Origin: Bimastos eiseni
Taxonomy: Eukaryota > Annelida > Clitellata > Crassiclitellata > Lumbricidae
Length of the DNA: 64,000 bases
NCBI GenBank assembly: GCA_959347315.1
Contig: OY365813.1
Coordinates: forward strand, 18,522,358-18,586,357
Direction: 5' to 3'
Shown here one piece after another: positions 47,365 through 60,300 of the stretch. Both the position numbers and the translations under genes were made by a program. The stretch's first letter is position 1. The number at the start of each line of letters is the position of its first letter. The notes below the pieces were generated by a model that ran no database searches, had not been told where the DNA came from, and saw nothing but the letters and a program-made list of their open reading frames with translations.

Positions 47365-47465
47365 ATTCCGCCACCGTTTGGACTTTGACTGTGCCAGCCC
47401 CATGGTTGGAGAAAGGAGGAGGGCGACGCTAATCATCTTCGATATGGAACGGTGTCGTTAAAAAA
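47365..47465 (+). mobile_element. Dispersed element, module A, copy 7
   Basis: CGCCACCGTTTGGACTTTGA, GTGCCAGCCCCATGGTTGG, AGAAAGGAGGAGGGCGACGC and GGTGTCGTTAAAA, directly downstream of the 60-bp palindrome. Confidence 0.6.
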
Positions 47466-49203
47466 ATCAACATCATCAATGCCCGCTTTGACAGTTTCGA
47501 ATGATCGAACTGCATTCACTAGATGGCGATAGTGAGAAATAAGTTCAAACAACTACTAAATCTGTTTGAAACTAATCTTGCGCACCTCGTGTTTTACACA
47601 ATTTCGACAAATTTTATAAGACTCGCTGTGGCTTTCATTTTGAGGAAGATATCGCTCAAGAAAGAATGGGTGGCTAACCTATCATGGCCTACACAGATAT
47701 GGCAGAAACGTCTTCAGTCCCTGGGTAGAGGAATTCCGGGCTAATAGGTGGAGCAGTTTGGACTTCTATGTAGGCCTATAGCCGTTACGGGCCTCTGACG
47801 GAAATGTGCGCGTTCTATAGGGAAAACTGCACTCCATATCAGAACATTTTGCATTTTATCACGGATTAAATAATTTCCCGCAGCGGGAAACATGCCACAA
47901 TAGACAATGAATGTCGATGCCCCCGACGATGCGTCTGATTAACCATAGTAAAAATGGAATCGGTTACATAGAAGTAGTTTATTTTTCTAGAAAAAAGTGC
48001 CGGAACTCATCTGTATTGTCCAATGAAATGACGCTAATATTAGCAACTTATTTAACTAAAATTTAAAAGGACAATAATGATCACAATCTATATACGCCTA
48101 CACTTATTTCTAAGTTTTAGAATGTTAACAACTTTAACTTGAGAGTTTTACATCAAATTTCAGAGTTTTTGAAAAAAAAATTTTTGATTTCTTAGTAACT
48201 GAAAAGAGGTGCCGGAACACGTTCTGGCACCTTCCGCCATAAATAGGCGCTGCATAGACGTATCCCAGACGGTTGGATGTTAAGAACAATAATTGGTGAA
48301 TGAATCAGACCATAATGTGACTTATTGTTTACATAATAATATACAGACTTTGTAAAGTTAATAAAATTTGTGTTTGCGTAGTTACTCGATCACGAAACCG
48401 CACAGATGGGTCGTGCAAATATGGCGCCTCAAAAGTATTCCATCGCGTCTCTGGCGGGAAAGCCATTAGATTAATTATGTTGTTGCCGTGGACGGCGATT
48501 GCGCATACCTCTGATTAATATTTAGATCCATGATGTCGCTGAGTTTCCTTGCATAAATCGCGTGGTTGTCTGATTCTAATCTTAAGTCGGCATGCTTGAA
48601 ATCTTCCTCGATAAGTAGGATTGTTCTGTTTGCTTTTGGTATTTTATTGGGTAAAACATCTTTACTGATTGTTAATTAGTTGGCTGCTTAGGCTGAGCAC
48701 TGCAGAAAGCCGGACATCTCGGGAATTTAGTCGGATCGTGTTTCTATCGGTGACCTAGCGATCAGAGGTTTGGAGGATCTGACTTTGCTACGCGTTGCGT
48801 TTGGAAGTTCTTGCACAGATAAAGTTGACTTCGAATGATCTTTGTCTGCAGCAACGTGCTGCAGACTGCTGAAAATGATGGCTAGCTGATTTCAGAACTG
48901 TTGAAAAGGATCGCTAGTCTCGAACTTTTGGCCAACACATGTTTATGCGCTTCGCCATTTTGACGTCACGTTTTGTTGACCCCTTCGGATCTTGACCGGA
49001 GAACCGATTTCATCACCTCTTGCCGTTTATGTTTTGTGAATAACTTCGCTTTTTGGGCGCTATATAAATCTCGAGATTACGATTACGAGCTGTAATATCG
49101 CCTTTACTAAAGTCATGCTAGCATTTTGTATTTGTTCAAGACCCTTTTATTAATATATTTCAAGGCATTATTCTGCAGTTTGATATCTGTTTGTCTGTTT
49201 CAG
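47466..49203. other. Upstream region of the zinc-finger gene
   Basis: Mostly unique. It should contain the promoter and a 5' UTR exon of the zinc-finger gene. A LINE tail (GGGCGCTATATAAATCTCGA, then GATTAC units) lies at 49045-49090. Confidence 0.45.
48416..48461 (+). promoter_or_regulatory. YY1-like and E2F-like sites, possible promoter of the zinc-finger gene
   Basis: CAAATATGGCGCC at 48416-48428 fits the YY1 core (AANATGGCG) and CTGGCGGGAAAG at about 48451-48462 fits E2F. They lie about 0.75 kb upstream of the first coding exon of the zinc-finger gene, which must have a 5' UTR exon. Linking them to that gene is inference. Confidence 0.3.
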
Positions 49204-52200
49204 GTTACCATGCCAGAAATGCCAGCTGATCAGACACGTGTTAAGAAGCTCATCGCAGACACGATCATACTTCTGTGCCAACAGGGCCTCATCTACAGCG
49301 TTGAACTAAAAATTCAGGGCGTTGTTGCAGTTACGGTCGACCGCTGTGACACATTCGTCGTGCAGCTCGATGTCACGACTACACAGAACAAAAATTCTAC
49401 CAAGAGGAACCCAGACGGGCAAGAAGACAAGAAGGCTTACACAGACAATGACGATGTTGTTGAGGTCTTGCCGGTTGTCGATCTCACTCGACAGGAGGAA
49501 CGACCTCCTAAGCCGTTGACTCCAAGAACTCCAGCGACGCCAAGGACTCCTGCAACACCCAGAGGGCCTACGAATCTTGGTAGGAGAGGCGTTTCTTCAA
49601 GGAATCTGTTTGCGCAGCCAGTTTCGCCGCAGGTTGGCGCCTCTCCCCAGCGATGTCGCCCCCAGCTGACTTCCCCAAACTGTGTCTCAGTGGGAGTGGC
49701 AAGTCCAATGATCAACAGTCCCTTGAGATTTTCTGGCCCGGCACAGATGGTTCCGTCGCCAAGGCCCCCTTGTCGACCGCACAGGCCGGCTTCAGATGCG
49801 GTTATGGTGATCGAGGACGATAGGGACGATGTCGTTCTCGTTGCCTCCGATTCGAGGATGACCAACAGAGGAGGGACTCTGGAAAAGCGAACACATCACC
49901 CAATTTCCAATCCCCCGAGTCCAGCCATGAGTGTGAGGGTCCCGTCAAGGGGTTCTGTGGGCTCAGACCGTTGCAATTTGAGTGTTGCGGAGACGCACAC
50001 CAATATGGCCAGTCATGATTATACTCTGGATCAACAAGTCTCACTTAAATCTAAACCTAATGCTTCGAACGTTTCCACGTTCTCGGTCGATTCCGGTTTT
50101 CCTCCTTCGTCCGTGCAGTTCGCGGGCGTTTACGTGCCAAAGACCCCAGACTGCCCCCCAGATCGCCCCCCGGCGTACAAGGATGTCGTAATGACGTCAT
50201 CAGTGGCTCAGAGTTCGATCATAGACATTGAGGCGTCAAGGCCTTTCATGATTAAATCCTCTCTTAACTCACAGTTCATTCCTCCTACAATATCAGACAG
50301 TTCCTCAAAGTTTCTAGCATCCACAAACTTCAGTTCCAACATCACCGACTCGCAGGTCTTTCGGGTCGTGAACGGAGTTTCCGGTAGGGGTACACGTGTC
50401 CCGAATCGCGGCCTGTACGAGGAAGTCCCAAGCTGTAAGACTGAGGAGCCGTGCCCCGTCGATACGATACCGGTGGTTCTGAATCAGAGACCCAATTACC
50501 ACGTCGTTGACCCAGAATCCAGTTTGGAAATGAGCGTGAACATGTCGTCTGTTGACCGCACAGACTCTGATATCGACGTCTCATGCGTGAAGCCGCTGTC
50601 TGTCGTCGGCCCGTGCCGAGGTAACGTCATCGGTCTTGTGACCATGGACCTTGCATCGATGAGTAACACCATTACCCAGTCCAAATCTGTGACTGCCACA
50701 TCTGCGGGTTTAGACGGTTCCTTGCCAAGCCCACTCGTGCAACGAGAGCAGACAGAAGACTACCAGAAGCAGGTTGAGCTCATGCTGAACGCTCGCTCGA
50801 TTCTGGACGCCGGTGCTCGGGAAGATGAACCGCATACCTGGGCGACACAAACTGAAAGCACCCAGAGTTCTGATGCCCAAATCTGGAGCCAGCTGTCGGA
50901 GACCAACCATTCCACCCTTCCCGAGGTCTACACCGACATTGCGGAAGACAGGAGTAGCGTAAGTCATCGATCGATTTGTTTCAATTTAGGTTTCCTTCAT
51001 TTTCGATTGTCACTGGTGCCCGTACTACCACGACGCAGTTTGCCGTTGCTGGTCCCCCTGTGTTGAACAGCCTCCATTCGGTTATTCCTTTACTTCCTTC
51101 TCAGGATACCCTGGATGCTTTTTGTCGGCACCTTTTGCCCGGGCCTGGATCAGGAGCGCCACTGAGTAGTTGTCTTGAAGGGGTGCAATATTAAATTCAT
51201 AGATTGATGGACAGATATAAAAATAGGTAGACAGATAGATAGATTCATATAGCACCTCTCAATTTTCATCTAAAACTGATCAAAAACTGTTTGTCCTTCA
51301 GGCAGGGTTCTGAATCAGAGACCCACAAAGTCTTTGGACCAACCCTCGCCATCTCCCTCCATCCCCCACAAAACCTCCCCCTAATTTGTAATTTCACCTT
51401 ATTGAGATGAGATCTGTCAATGAAATCTCTTCAACCGTTTTCTTTTATGAAGCATCTGCTCCAAGGTTTAAATGGCATATAAACCTCTGCCTTCAGATGT
51501 ATGTGGGGAAACGGTTGCTTTAGGTCCCTTGATGGTGATGAACCATTTGCAACCCACAGAATATACAGCTAAGTCAGCCTAGGTGTTTAGTGGTTGAATG
51601 ATTTATAAGAATAATTCTATAATCAGAGATTGATGACTGCTTCAGTGTGCCTCCTACACGATGTAGATAGATATATGATTATATATATAGATATATGATT
51701 TTATATATATATAGTTATAGATATATGAATATATAGATATATAGATTTATAGGTTTATTATAGATATATGAGACTCAATTTGTCAATTGCAATAATTCCA
51801 CTCACCATGTAATCTGCTATCAGCGTATGTACTGTCACGTTTCCAGTACTTAATTGGCACAGTGGATAGTTGACCCCTGGACCATTCTTTGAACCAGCAA
51901 TCCGCAAGAAATGTTGGAGTATCCAATATTGTTGTGGGGCATGCTATAGAGGGTAAAGAATCCATTGATGGACTGCTGCAAATGTTTGAATGAAGGGTGA
52001 GGGAACAGATAATTGCTGGTTGGTTTAAATGTAGCACTGCATGAACTTTATGGCAGATTTTAAATCAATCCTTTGTTAAGCCGTAATGAATGCAATATGA
52101 GCACAATATGGCACTGATAAATTTTGGGTCTTTGTTAGGGCTGTGGCAGGCTCACCTTCAACTTGGCTAGAAATAAACTTGTACCATATAAGAGATGGTT

Positions 52201-54961
52201 TTGTATATACTAGGCTGTTTGCATGTAATCGTGGTAAAAGCAAAATCTACTGATATTATTTGCATGCATGTCTAATATCGGTAAAGAAAACATTGCTGCG
52301 ATCTTGCTGACAACTCAAGTTGACCATTTATCTGTCTTATAAACAGATAGTGTGGATAAATTTTTCTATGTTAAACAGGTCTCATTGTAAATGTGATGGG
52401 TATCTTGCAAGACTTGATCTGCTGATATCATCTATAAATATGTCACTTGTAACAGATGCCCAATCAATACTCATTAAAACTGTCAAGCAAATTTTATGTA
52501 ATAAATTTTGCGCACCAAGTTCTACTTAAAACGTTTTATGTGAAAAATTTTACGTAGCAAATACAATATTGACTTTACAATTGGGAGTTGTCTCTGAGTT
52601 ATTTGAAAAGATTTTTTCTTTACACTTCTATTAGTTCACTGTTTAATTTATTGTTAGTTGCCACGTGGTACTGACATCTTTATGGCTGTTTATATCGATT
52701 ATATATTATGTTAAAGATATCATATACTTAGGACATGGCAACTTAGGACTAGTGTTCCTATTGCTTTTATTGCCCTATGCTTCAAAATGTTTGAAATTGA
52801 TCTTTCTTACTTTTCTAGTACCCATCTTGCATGATATTGCTATTACTATGATATTGGACCCTGGAAGAACACAATATTAATTTTAATTTTTCAATGAGGC
52901 ACAGAGATAGGTTTGCCAAGTTGGCAAAAATGGAGTCATGCACGTGCCCATGTAAAATAGCAAGACTGGCCAAGTGATTTAAATACTGATGGCACGCTGG
53001 CAAGTTGGGCCTTTTATGGTAGACAATGATAAATTGTAGCACATAACATGAAAACATGCCGCCATACAATTTTCATGAAACGAGGTTCTTCCAAATTTAG
53101 GGACAAGCGTATGACAGAAAAACATGACAGACTGGAAGAATATTACCTGTGGAGTTAGCAATTTATCAAAATGCATGTATGATGGAACATGGGAATTCTT
53201 GGCTTATAAGATCTGTCGTGCATCTTAGACTTAATACATCATTTAACATGAAGTCAGTAAAGATCTAAAGTTGATGTAGGCGGAGAAGAATGTTTGTAGA
53301 AAACCAAGAAACAGAGTTTAAACATTTGGAACTAAATATTGTTGGTTGCAACCATTAATTTGCCTGGTTAATCGATGACCTACCAGTCCACATGGCACTA
53401 CTTTGGCCACATTTTCAATCAATGAATGCTTCATGTGACAAAAGTGTCTGCTTTGTAAAACACAATACCTGTACACTGAAGACACTTGTGAAGTCATGAC
53501 GATCAAGGAAGTGTCAATAATAATAATAATAATAAGTTATGATTAATTTCAAACTGGCAAAACACAGTATGATTATAAACATAGTATGAACAAATGAAGA
53601 CAAGCTATTATAGATGTCGAATTAAACTGTCGGCAGCCATGCAAGGCGTTAAGCCATGAGCTTTAATTTTGTGTTATGATGGAATTGTGTTTCATGTGCA
53701 AAATGTGAAGAGACGGAGTGCTGCTAGGATTTCAAAGGGTTTGCCCTTTTCATACTGTATGGGACAGTAATGTTTTGTGTGCTGCATAAACTGCGAAGGA
53801 CTTATCCTAGGACCAGATTCGCCGTTCAAAAACATTCCGCTTTGCGGATTGTTACTATAAAAATAATAATCCTGTTAAAAATGTCTCTATTTCCAATTCA
53901 CAAGATGGAGTGGATGAAACCCAGAATTGATCCAGTAAAAGAAAGAACACAACCAAGATCGGTTCGTTGGACTTTGAGTAAAGATGTCAAGTATGAACCG
54001 ATTAGAGAAAGGGTTGGTTTAGGATGGTCTTTACTTAAATTAAGCATTTGAGATGGCAAAGGGAGGACTGGCCACTGTCCTAATATGCCAAGGCCAAGAA
54101 AAATCAAGTCGCTCACTCTTTGTAGCCACGACTGGCTTCCGAATCAATCATCTACGCGTACCAGAATATTTATGTAGCACCTTTATGTAACGTCTCGAAG
54201 ATGATTTATCGTTGTAATCATCCAGCGTTTGGGATTAATCAGAGAACTGTTTCTCGTAGGATTCTCGCCAGACGCTAGTCATGGATGAGAATGACGAGAT
54301 GCTGGAGAACAGTCGGTTCTTCACTCCGTTCCAGTGCAAGTTCCCTGGGTGCGTGGGTTCGTACGTCGACGGGGCACAGCTGGCCAACCACTACAGCATT
54401 GCCCACACGCAATCCCTCGACTTATGTAAGCAGCAGCAACTCTCCGCTCTCGAGAGCACGGATTCTCCGGAGGCCGCCAGCAAGTCGTCGTCGGAGGGCG
54501 TTCTCAACTGTCCCGTGAAGACAGCGTTTCCGTGCCCGTCAAGGGGCTGTGAGTTCGCTGCTGAGCTGTTCTGCGACGTGTCGGCCCACCACAGACAGGT
54601 CCACTCGAGGTCGATATCTCCAAGGGTCCGGCAGCAGATGATCTGGAGGAACCGTGACCGAGCATCATCTCGCTCGCCGAGGGGTTCCTCTGAGGAGCAG
54701 TCGAAGGCTCGAGCGGACATTGAGGAGCTGCGGAGCCTGCTGCCCGAGGTCGCCGTGGAGACGGCGGCTGCGGAGACGGGAGATCAATGCGCTCCGCCAC
54801 CTAAGAAGCAGATGTACAGCTGTCTGTCCTTGGATGGACGATGCCAGTGGATGACGAGCGACTGGGACCAGCTCCTGAGCCATATGCAGGTGAGCCATAA
54901 CTTCGTCATCGACTCGGCAAGGAGTGCTGAGTCCTCCATCAAACCAGAACCCTTCGCGTGA
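49204..54961 (+). CDS. Unrecognised three-finger C2H2 zinc-finger protein, two coding exons
   Basis: Coding exons are 49204-50958 (start codon 49210, donor GTAAGT) and 54260-54961 (acceptor TCGTAG, stop TGA); the phase-0 join gives 816 residues. The first 28 residues of the longer open frame upstream of 49210 are intron: TTTGTCTGTTTCAG is a textbook acceptor, so a 5' UTR exon probably lies upstream. Residues 1-55 form a compact hydrophobic block (RVKKLIADTIILLCQQGL), the only part that looks like a folded N-terminal domain. Residues 70-580 are Pro/Ser/Thr-rich and low complexity, including PRTPATPRTPATPRGP. Three C2H2 fingers follow, all with HX4H spacing: C609/C614/H627/H632, C675/C680/H693/H698 and C771/C778/H791/H796. 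The C-terminus has IKPE, a consensus sumoylation site. A nuclear DNA- or protein-binding role is inferred; I cannot assign a family. Exon calls are solid, the start is slightly less so. Confidence 0.87.
50985..51195 (+). pseudogene. CR1/L2-like LINE C-terminal fragment (intron of the zinc-finger gene)
   Basis: TTTTQFAVAGPPVLNSLHSV and LPGPGSGAPLSSC, a diverged VAGPxxWNSLP ending, starting less than 60 bp after the exon donor at 50959. Confidence 0.65.
51196..54254. other. Large intron of the zinc-finger gene
   Basis: Contains TAGATATATGATTA-type AT repeats at 51660-51770, a LINE tail (TTCATATAGCACCTC) at 51245 and the headless SINE at 54055. No internal exon recognised. Confidence 0.5.
54055..54140 (+). 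mobile_element. SINE family E, headless copy (zinc-finger gene intron)
   Basis: GGAGGACTGGCCACTGTCC, TATGCCAAGGCCAAGAAAAA and TCAAGTCGCTCACTC match the body of the 46.3-kb copy. Confidence 0.6.
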
Positions 54962-57300
54962 TTTAGGACATGTTCGACGACAGTGATTTCAAATTTTGGA
55001 GGTTATTATAGCTATGACTTTATATAGCCTAATTAAGTGGTTGCGCTTTGCCGTGTAGTTGTACGACGGCCTTGCTCCGAACGTAAGAGCTCTGGATAGA
55101 GAGTACAGAGTCAGCGTTTTTACGAGTAATTTGATTTGATTTTGTTTTCGATGGATGTTTGACTTATAGGTTGGTTGGGACTTAGTGTAAGTGCTGTTCG
55201 CAAAGAATCGCGTTCCCTGTATGTTGTGCTGCATACCTCGATGTCGTGCCTGGGTTTTGTTTTAAACGACTGGAAAACACGATTAATTTCCAGATCTTTC
55301 AGTTCTTTGTGATGGTAGCATTATAGGCAGGCTTGCTGTCTAACTGCGTGTTTTTAATGCGAATAAGATGCATGACGACAACTGAAAATTCTGTCGCCAG
55401 CATACTGTGCTTTCTCTGCATTTTTTTTTTGATTTATTTTATTATTGTATTGTGTTCTTAAGACTTCTTGCAGCCGGTTATTGAATATATGACGAATACT
55501 GATTGGTGTACTTAGCTACCTTTTTTGGTTGAGTTATTGTAAGTGGAGTACATAAAACTGTTGCAGGTTTTTTTGCGGTTTAAAGCAAGTCTTCCGTTGG
55601 AGAGGCGTTTGTGTCTTTTTGAGGCTTCTGGAACAATAGGGTATTTATCCTCGCTTTGTAACTTGGGCGGCATTAAATGTAATTCTGTGTTGCTGCCGTC
55701 AAAATTTCTGCAATGATCACAAGAATTCCATTGTTATTGGTTTAGACTTCACACAATTGATTTTGGGTTGACAGCAGTTGGTCTCTTAATACCCAGAGTT
55801 TTACTCTAGGGGCACCTTTTTTAGGTTATCTGAATATATATGTATATATATATATATATATATATGTTTCAGGCTTGAATTATCTGAATCTTTTGTTTTA
55901 TTACTATTATTATTATTTTATTACACTTTCGGTTGTTATTATAGTATATGTTCGTTTGAAAAGTTGTTTAGGATCTAATATTATTATCGTATGTTGAGTT
56001 CTATAGTCTCATATCAGTGTACGCGGAATCAATATCTGTATTACTCTAAAGTAGGAAAAGATATGTTGCATGCTTGATGAATGTAACATCTGCTATAATT
56101 TGTCACAGATGTAATTACATCGTAATTGTAATTTTTAAATAGGTGTAGTTTATTGGAATGTAACACTTAAATGATTGTGAGCAATATCGATGTTTTTACT
56201 GTAAAATACTGCTTTAATGTAATTAATGTGATGACCACAAGTTCAAATAATAGGTATGTATGAGTGTATTATGGTCAGATACTTGGTTTGTTATTATTGC
56301 CAAACTCACAACAAGTCTTGAATATTTGTGTATCAATTTTTATGCTTGTTTTTACATTCGTGCATGTATAGTGACAGATATCAAGTTTTATTCACGGCGA
56401 TTCTTTGTTACATGGCAAAGGCTAATTAAGGTTTGCTAATTATCTAGTGTGGGAGTTTAGATCTTGTCATACATCCCCATAATTTTTTTCGTTAACAGTA
56501 TGCATAATTTGGACTTTCACCTGCGTTTGTGTCGTTTTTACCTGGTGCCTGGGGTAATTTTTTAATTATCAATGTGTAAACAATTATAAAATAATTTTTT
56601 TAAATGATTTAATTAATATTTTCTTTGATCTTCAAGATTTTGCATTCTGGTGCTCAGTCATGACAGCTGTTTATAGCACAAGAGAGAACGTCATCTCGCT
56701 TCACTATTTCTATCTAGTCTTTTTCAACGGCTGTGCATCTGTTTTTGACGACGTGGATATCAGATGTAACGATGTTACGTTTTTGACTGTGTTGCAACTT
56801 GTGATAATGATTTTTGCTGTGAAAAACTTGTGAAAGGTTGTTTAGGGCACAAAAATTGGTGACTTATGAAAACCTTAAAAATGAAAAAATTAATGAACAT
56901 GATGAGAGAAGCTTTATAATTATTCATGTATATTGATGGTATTTGTTTCACATCTTATCAACTTCTTACTAGTGCAGACGCATGTTGACCCTAAAGAGTC
57001 ATGTCTGAAGATAATCTAGTAGGGAGAATAATGTCTGGATTGTAGAGTCGTGGGTAATAAAATTCATTGGAGAATGAAAATCAATAGAATAGATTCCCAC
57101 AGGAGAATAAAATTCTTGGGAGATTTCACTTCATTGGAGAAATTATAAGGGAGAATAAATTAGATTGACATGAGAAGAGAGTTCTTCGGAAAATAAAACT
57201 TGTGAGAGAATAAAATTTGTCGGAAAATAGAATTCACTGAGAATAAAATTTTTCTGTGAATTATATTTGAGAATAAAACGCGTCAGGGAATAAAATGAAC
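54962..57300 (+). other. Probable 3' UTR / downstream flank of the zinc-finger gene, ending in a cluster of AATAAA
   Basis: After the TGA at 54961 comes about 2.1 kb of AT-rich unique sequence without open frames, with a TA run at 55840-55866. It then reaches eight AATAAA hexamers at 57056, 57106, 57154, 57192, 57209, 57242, 57272 and 57289. A long 3' UTR ending here is plausible but not shown. Confidence 0.35.
57050..57300 (+). repeat. Degenerate GAGAATAAAATTC tandem repeat
   Basis: About ten units at 15-50 bp spacing, eight of them with intact AATAAA. Confidence 0.7.
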
Positions 57301-60300
57301 GTGGCATTTTCATAGATTATTATGATCCGGACATCTGGAGTTGAGCGTGTGTTTACAGGCGAGCCTCTGCTTTTAACATCTGAATCGTTGTACTTTACTT
57401 TGATTTGATTGGTTTCTGAGGATCGAGTTTCAGGATTTTAATCAGTTTATTGAACTTCCTGAATTTTATTATATTTTGCTATTTTTACAGTCAGACTAGA
57501 CACCTTATCGTGGCTTTTATCTGGGCACAGATAGTTCTGCGGTGTGCTCCATTAAAGGTAATAAATGACCTTGTAATCCTGACTACCAGTGCTGGGGTAA
57601 ATTATGTGACTGCATCCAAATTTGAATCTCAGTAGGTCATATGTAGTGTAACGCACGAAGGAAGTTCTATGGATTGCTTTCACTCTGTTTACAGTGCCGT
57701 CGAAACAGCCAGACACACTTACGACTACCTTGTTACCAGTTTTAGATGCATCTAATTATTACATTACTAATGCCATGTAAATTTGTTGAATTACTTTACA
57801 CAAGCTCTATTAGGCTTGCATCACTTAGCTGGATATATTTGCAGCTGTTTGAACACTCTTTTTGTCGGCCTTTTATGAGATTGGGATGATATGGTATTCA
57901 AACCCGTAGTGTTTACCCCTTTTACCCGTAAGGCTTGTATGTAAGCACTATAGAAATGTGGCTTTTAAATGAACATAGTCTGAGCTTTAGATGTAGGAGA
58001 CATTCGCAATATGTGGCCAAAGTGACATCAGTATTGGAGAATGTTCGTTTTTAACCATGTTAACAGTCGCCATTGTTTAAGAGTTGAACTTAAAAGTTGA
58101 TTTCTGTATTATTACAGAAACTTCATCGTGTTTAGTTTGATTAGAAAATGTCAAATACTTAATGGTCTTTAACTTGCAATTTATTTAGTTGTCGTCATGG
58201 GTTGATTGTCGTGGCTTGTCTGCGATATAGATTATTTTTGCCATGTCTTGCTATAGTTGCTTAGGAATATGTTTACGTCGTTCAGAGCTTTGCGTTTGTC
58301 AAGAGCTGAAATCAAAACACGAGGTATGTCTGTATAACTCATTCCTGACGGTCATAAACATGCCTATGCATCTAATTCATAATGCTGTCACTTCCTTCAG
58401 TAGGTGTTCATGGCATCGATTGCTGATCTAACTTACAATCTGATTCAGAATTGCAGTTTGCTTCCGGTTGTCATATCAACCGTTCTGGCTGGGCTATTGT
58501 CCTAGTTTGCGAGGTGTGCTGGCTGGTGGTATATACGTCTAGTTGTTGGGGCTTGTCAGAAGAATAGTGACCTGATATTACTCTAAAAAGAGTGGTTGTG
58601 TGTGTGTGTGTGTGTGGCACCCGGGTTGATCATAAATGTATCGTAGTTGTATTACTTATGTGACGTTTTAAGACCAGCCCTAGTGAGTAGAATTATTATT
58701 TATCTGTGTGCTGTTTGTTTTCTATACATTCCTTTGTCTGACTTCCTTTATTTCCTTTTACCAGGCTGACAATGGGGAATGTGCAATTTGTAATTGAAAC
58801 GAATTTCCTTCCTGTTACCTTGTTGCCTTGCCTTTACCCTTAGGTCACTTTGTTTCCTTGCCTTAACCTCCCTGTTACCTTACCTGTACTATTTCCTATA
58901 GGTCAATTTGTTTGACGGGATCGATATTGTCGTTGGTTCGAGTATAATATGAGTTAGTTTGCATAATAGCAAGATCCGCATTACTTATGGGTCAGCATTC
59001 GTTTCTAATTACTTTTACTTGTCATCTGTGCTACACTTATCATTAGAGATATTCTGACCGTTTCTACATCAAAATGCCTTTTTACCTAATTTTTATTGCT
59101 AAGTGTTGATATTACTGAAAAGTTCTTTGTGGCCCTATGTTGCATGTACTTGACAGGTTGATCACAATTTGTGAATACATTTAGTGAAGTTTTTAATTCA
59201 AGCATTCATTTTCGACTGTGTTAGATCTTTGTTTCATTATCTTCATCATTGCTGCCATGATTTGTTGTCACTTAACATCATCGACGTCTTTGTCATTTAC
59301 TGTTGTCAGTCATCATCGTCAGTATTATTATCATCATCATCATCATTACTGCTGCTTATACTTTGCAAATGTAAGGCAGAGTATATAATGTTGTAGTCTC
59401 TAAGATGGAGCTTATATAGTTGGCTGGCTACCAGCTGATGCAGATGGCTCTGCGTGGACAAGTATTTTACGTGCATGACCGATTTCAGAAGGTATTATAG
59501 AAGTCGTTAGATTCGATGTCGTCTGTCTGCTGTTTGTTTGCTTTCCATTCCCTTTGTCTGCTTCAATATGCAGGTTTCCTTTGTCTCCTTCTGCCAGGCT
59601 GATAATGAGAAATGTGCATATTGTGATTGAAGCAAACTACCTTCCTGTTACCTTGCCTGTAAGTCACCTTGCCTTTACCTGTCACCTTACCTTTACCTGT
59701 CACATTGTCACCATCACCACCTTATCATCACCAGCTAGCAGGGCACTGCATGCAAAAAACAGAATCTCAGCTCAGCCCTTGCAGTACTCATACATCTCAA
59801 GGATATCATTAAATCACATTTATTTATAGATGTCTGATTTTATATCTATTGGTGCCTGTGTTTCGCTACTTCGGGCAGCGGCTTTTCTGCCAAGGAGTAC
59901 TTAAGAAATTTGGTATAAATTTAAATATTCTTTGCAGAAATAGATAATAAATCACAGGTTTTGAAATGCCTTATTTGTGCATATTATAGTTATACTATAA
60001 CAGTAGTATGCTAAATTATTGGTAAATAATTTTCTTATTATTTTATTCTGTTTTTATTAACATTTAGAGGTTTTAACCTATCTTCACGTTAGTCGAAAAG
60101 ATGCGACGTAAAATAAGAGAATTTTCAGTTAAATCACTTTTATCTCATGCTTAGCTGTACTGTACAAAGTGTACATTGTACAACAATAATAATTTTAATA
60201 TAATAAATTTAGCAAAATTCATTAATAGTATCATTACCAAAGTATGCTTCTGACAAGTTTTTTCTGTTGGGGGTATACACAGATAATTTGTTTCGTTTGG

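Noticed and set aside
49126..49209. Upstream extension of the zinc-finger protein by 28 hydrophobic residues (signal-peptide-like)
   Set aside because: This stretch contains the pyrimidine tract and AG of a clear splice acceptor, so it is intron.
50959..51066. Read-through of the first zinc-finger coding exon past 50958
   Set aside because: GTAAGT at 50959 is a strong donor, the phase-0 join to 54260 restores the zinc fingers, and the sequence after the donor overlaps a LINE fragment.
54391..54898. Several minus and alternate frames of 66-109 codons over the zinc-finger exon
   Set aside because: Shadows of the real coding frame in GC-rich sequence.
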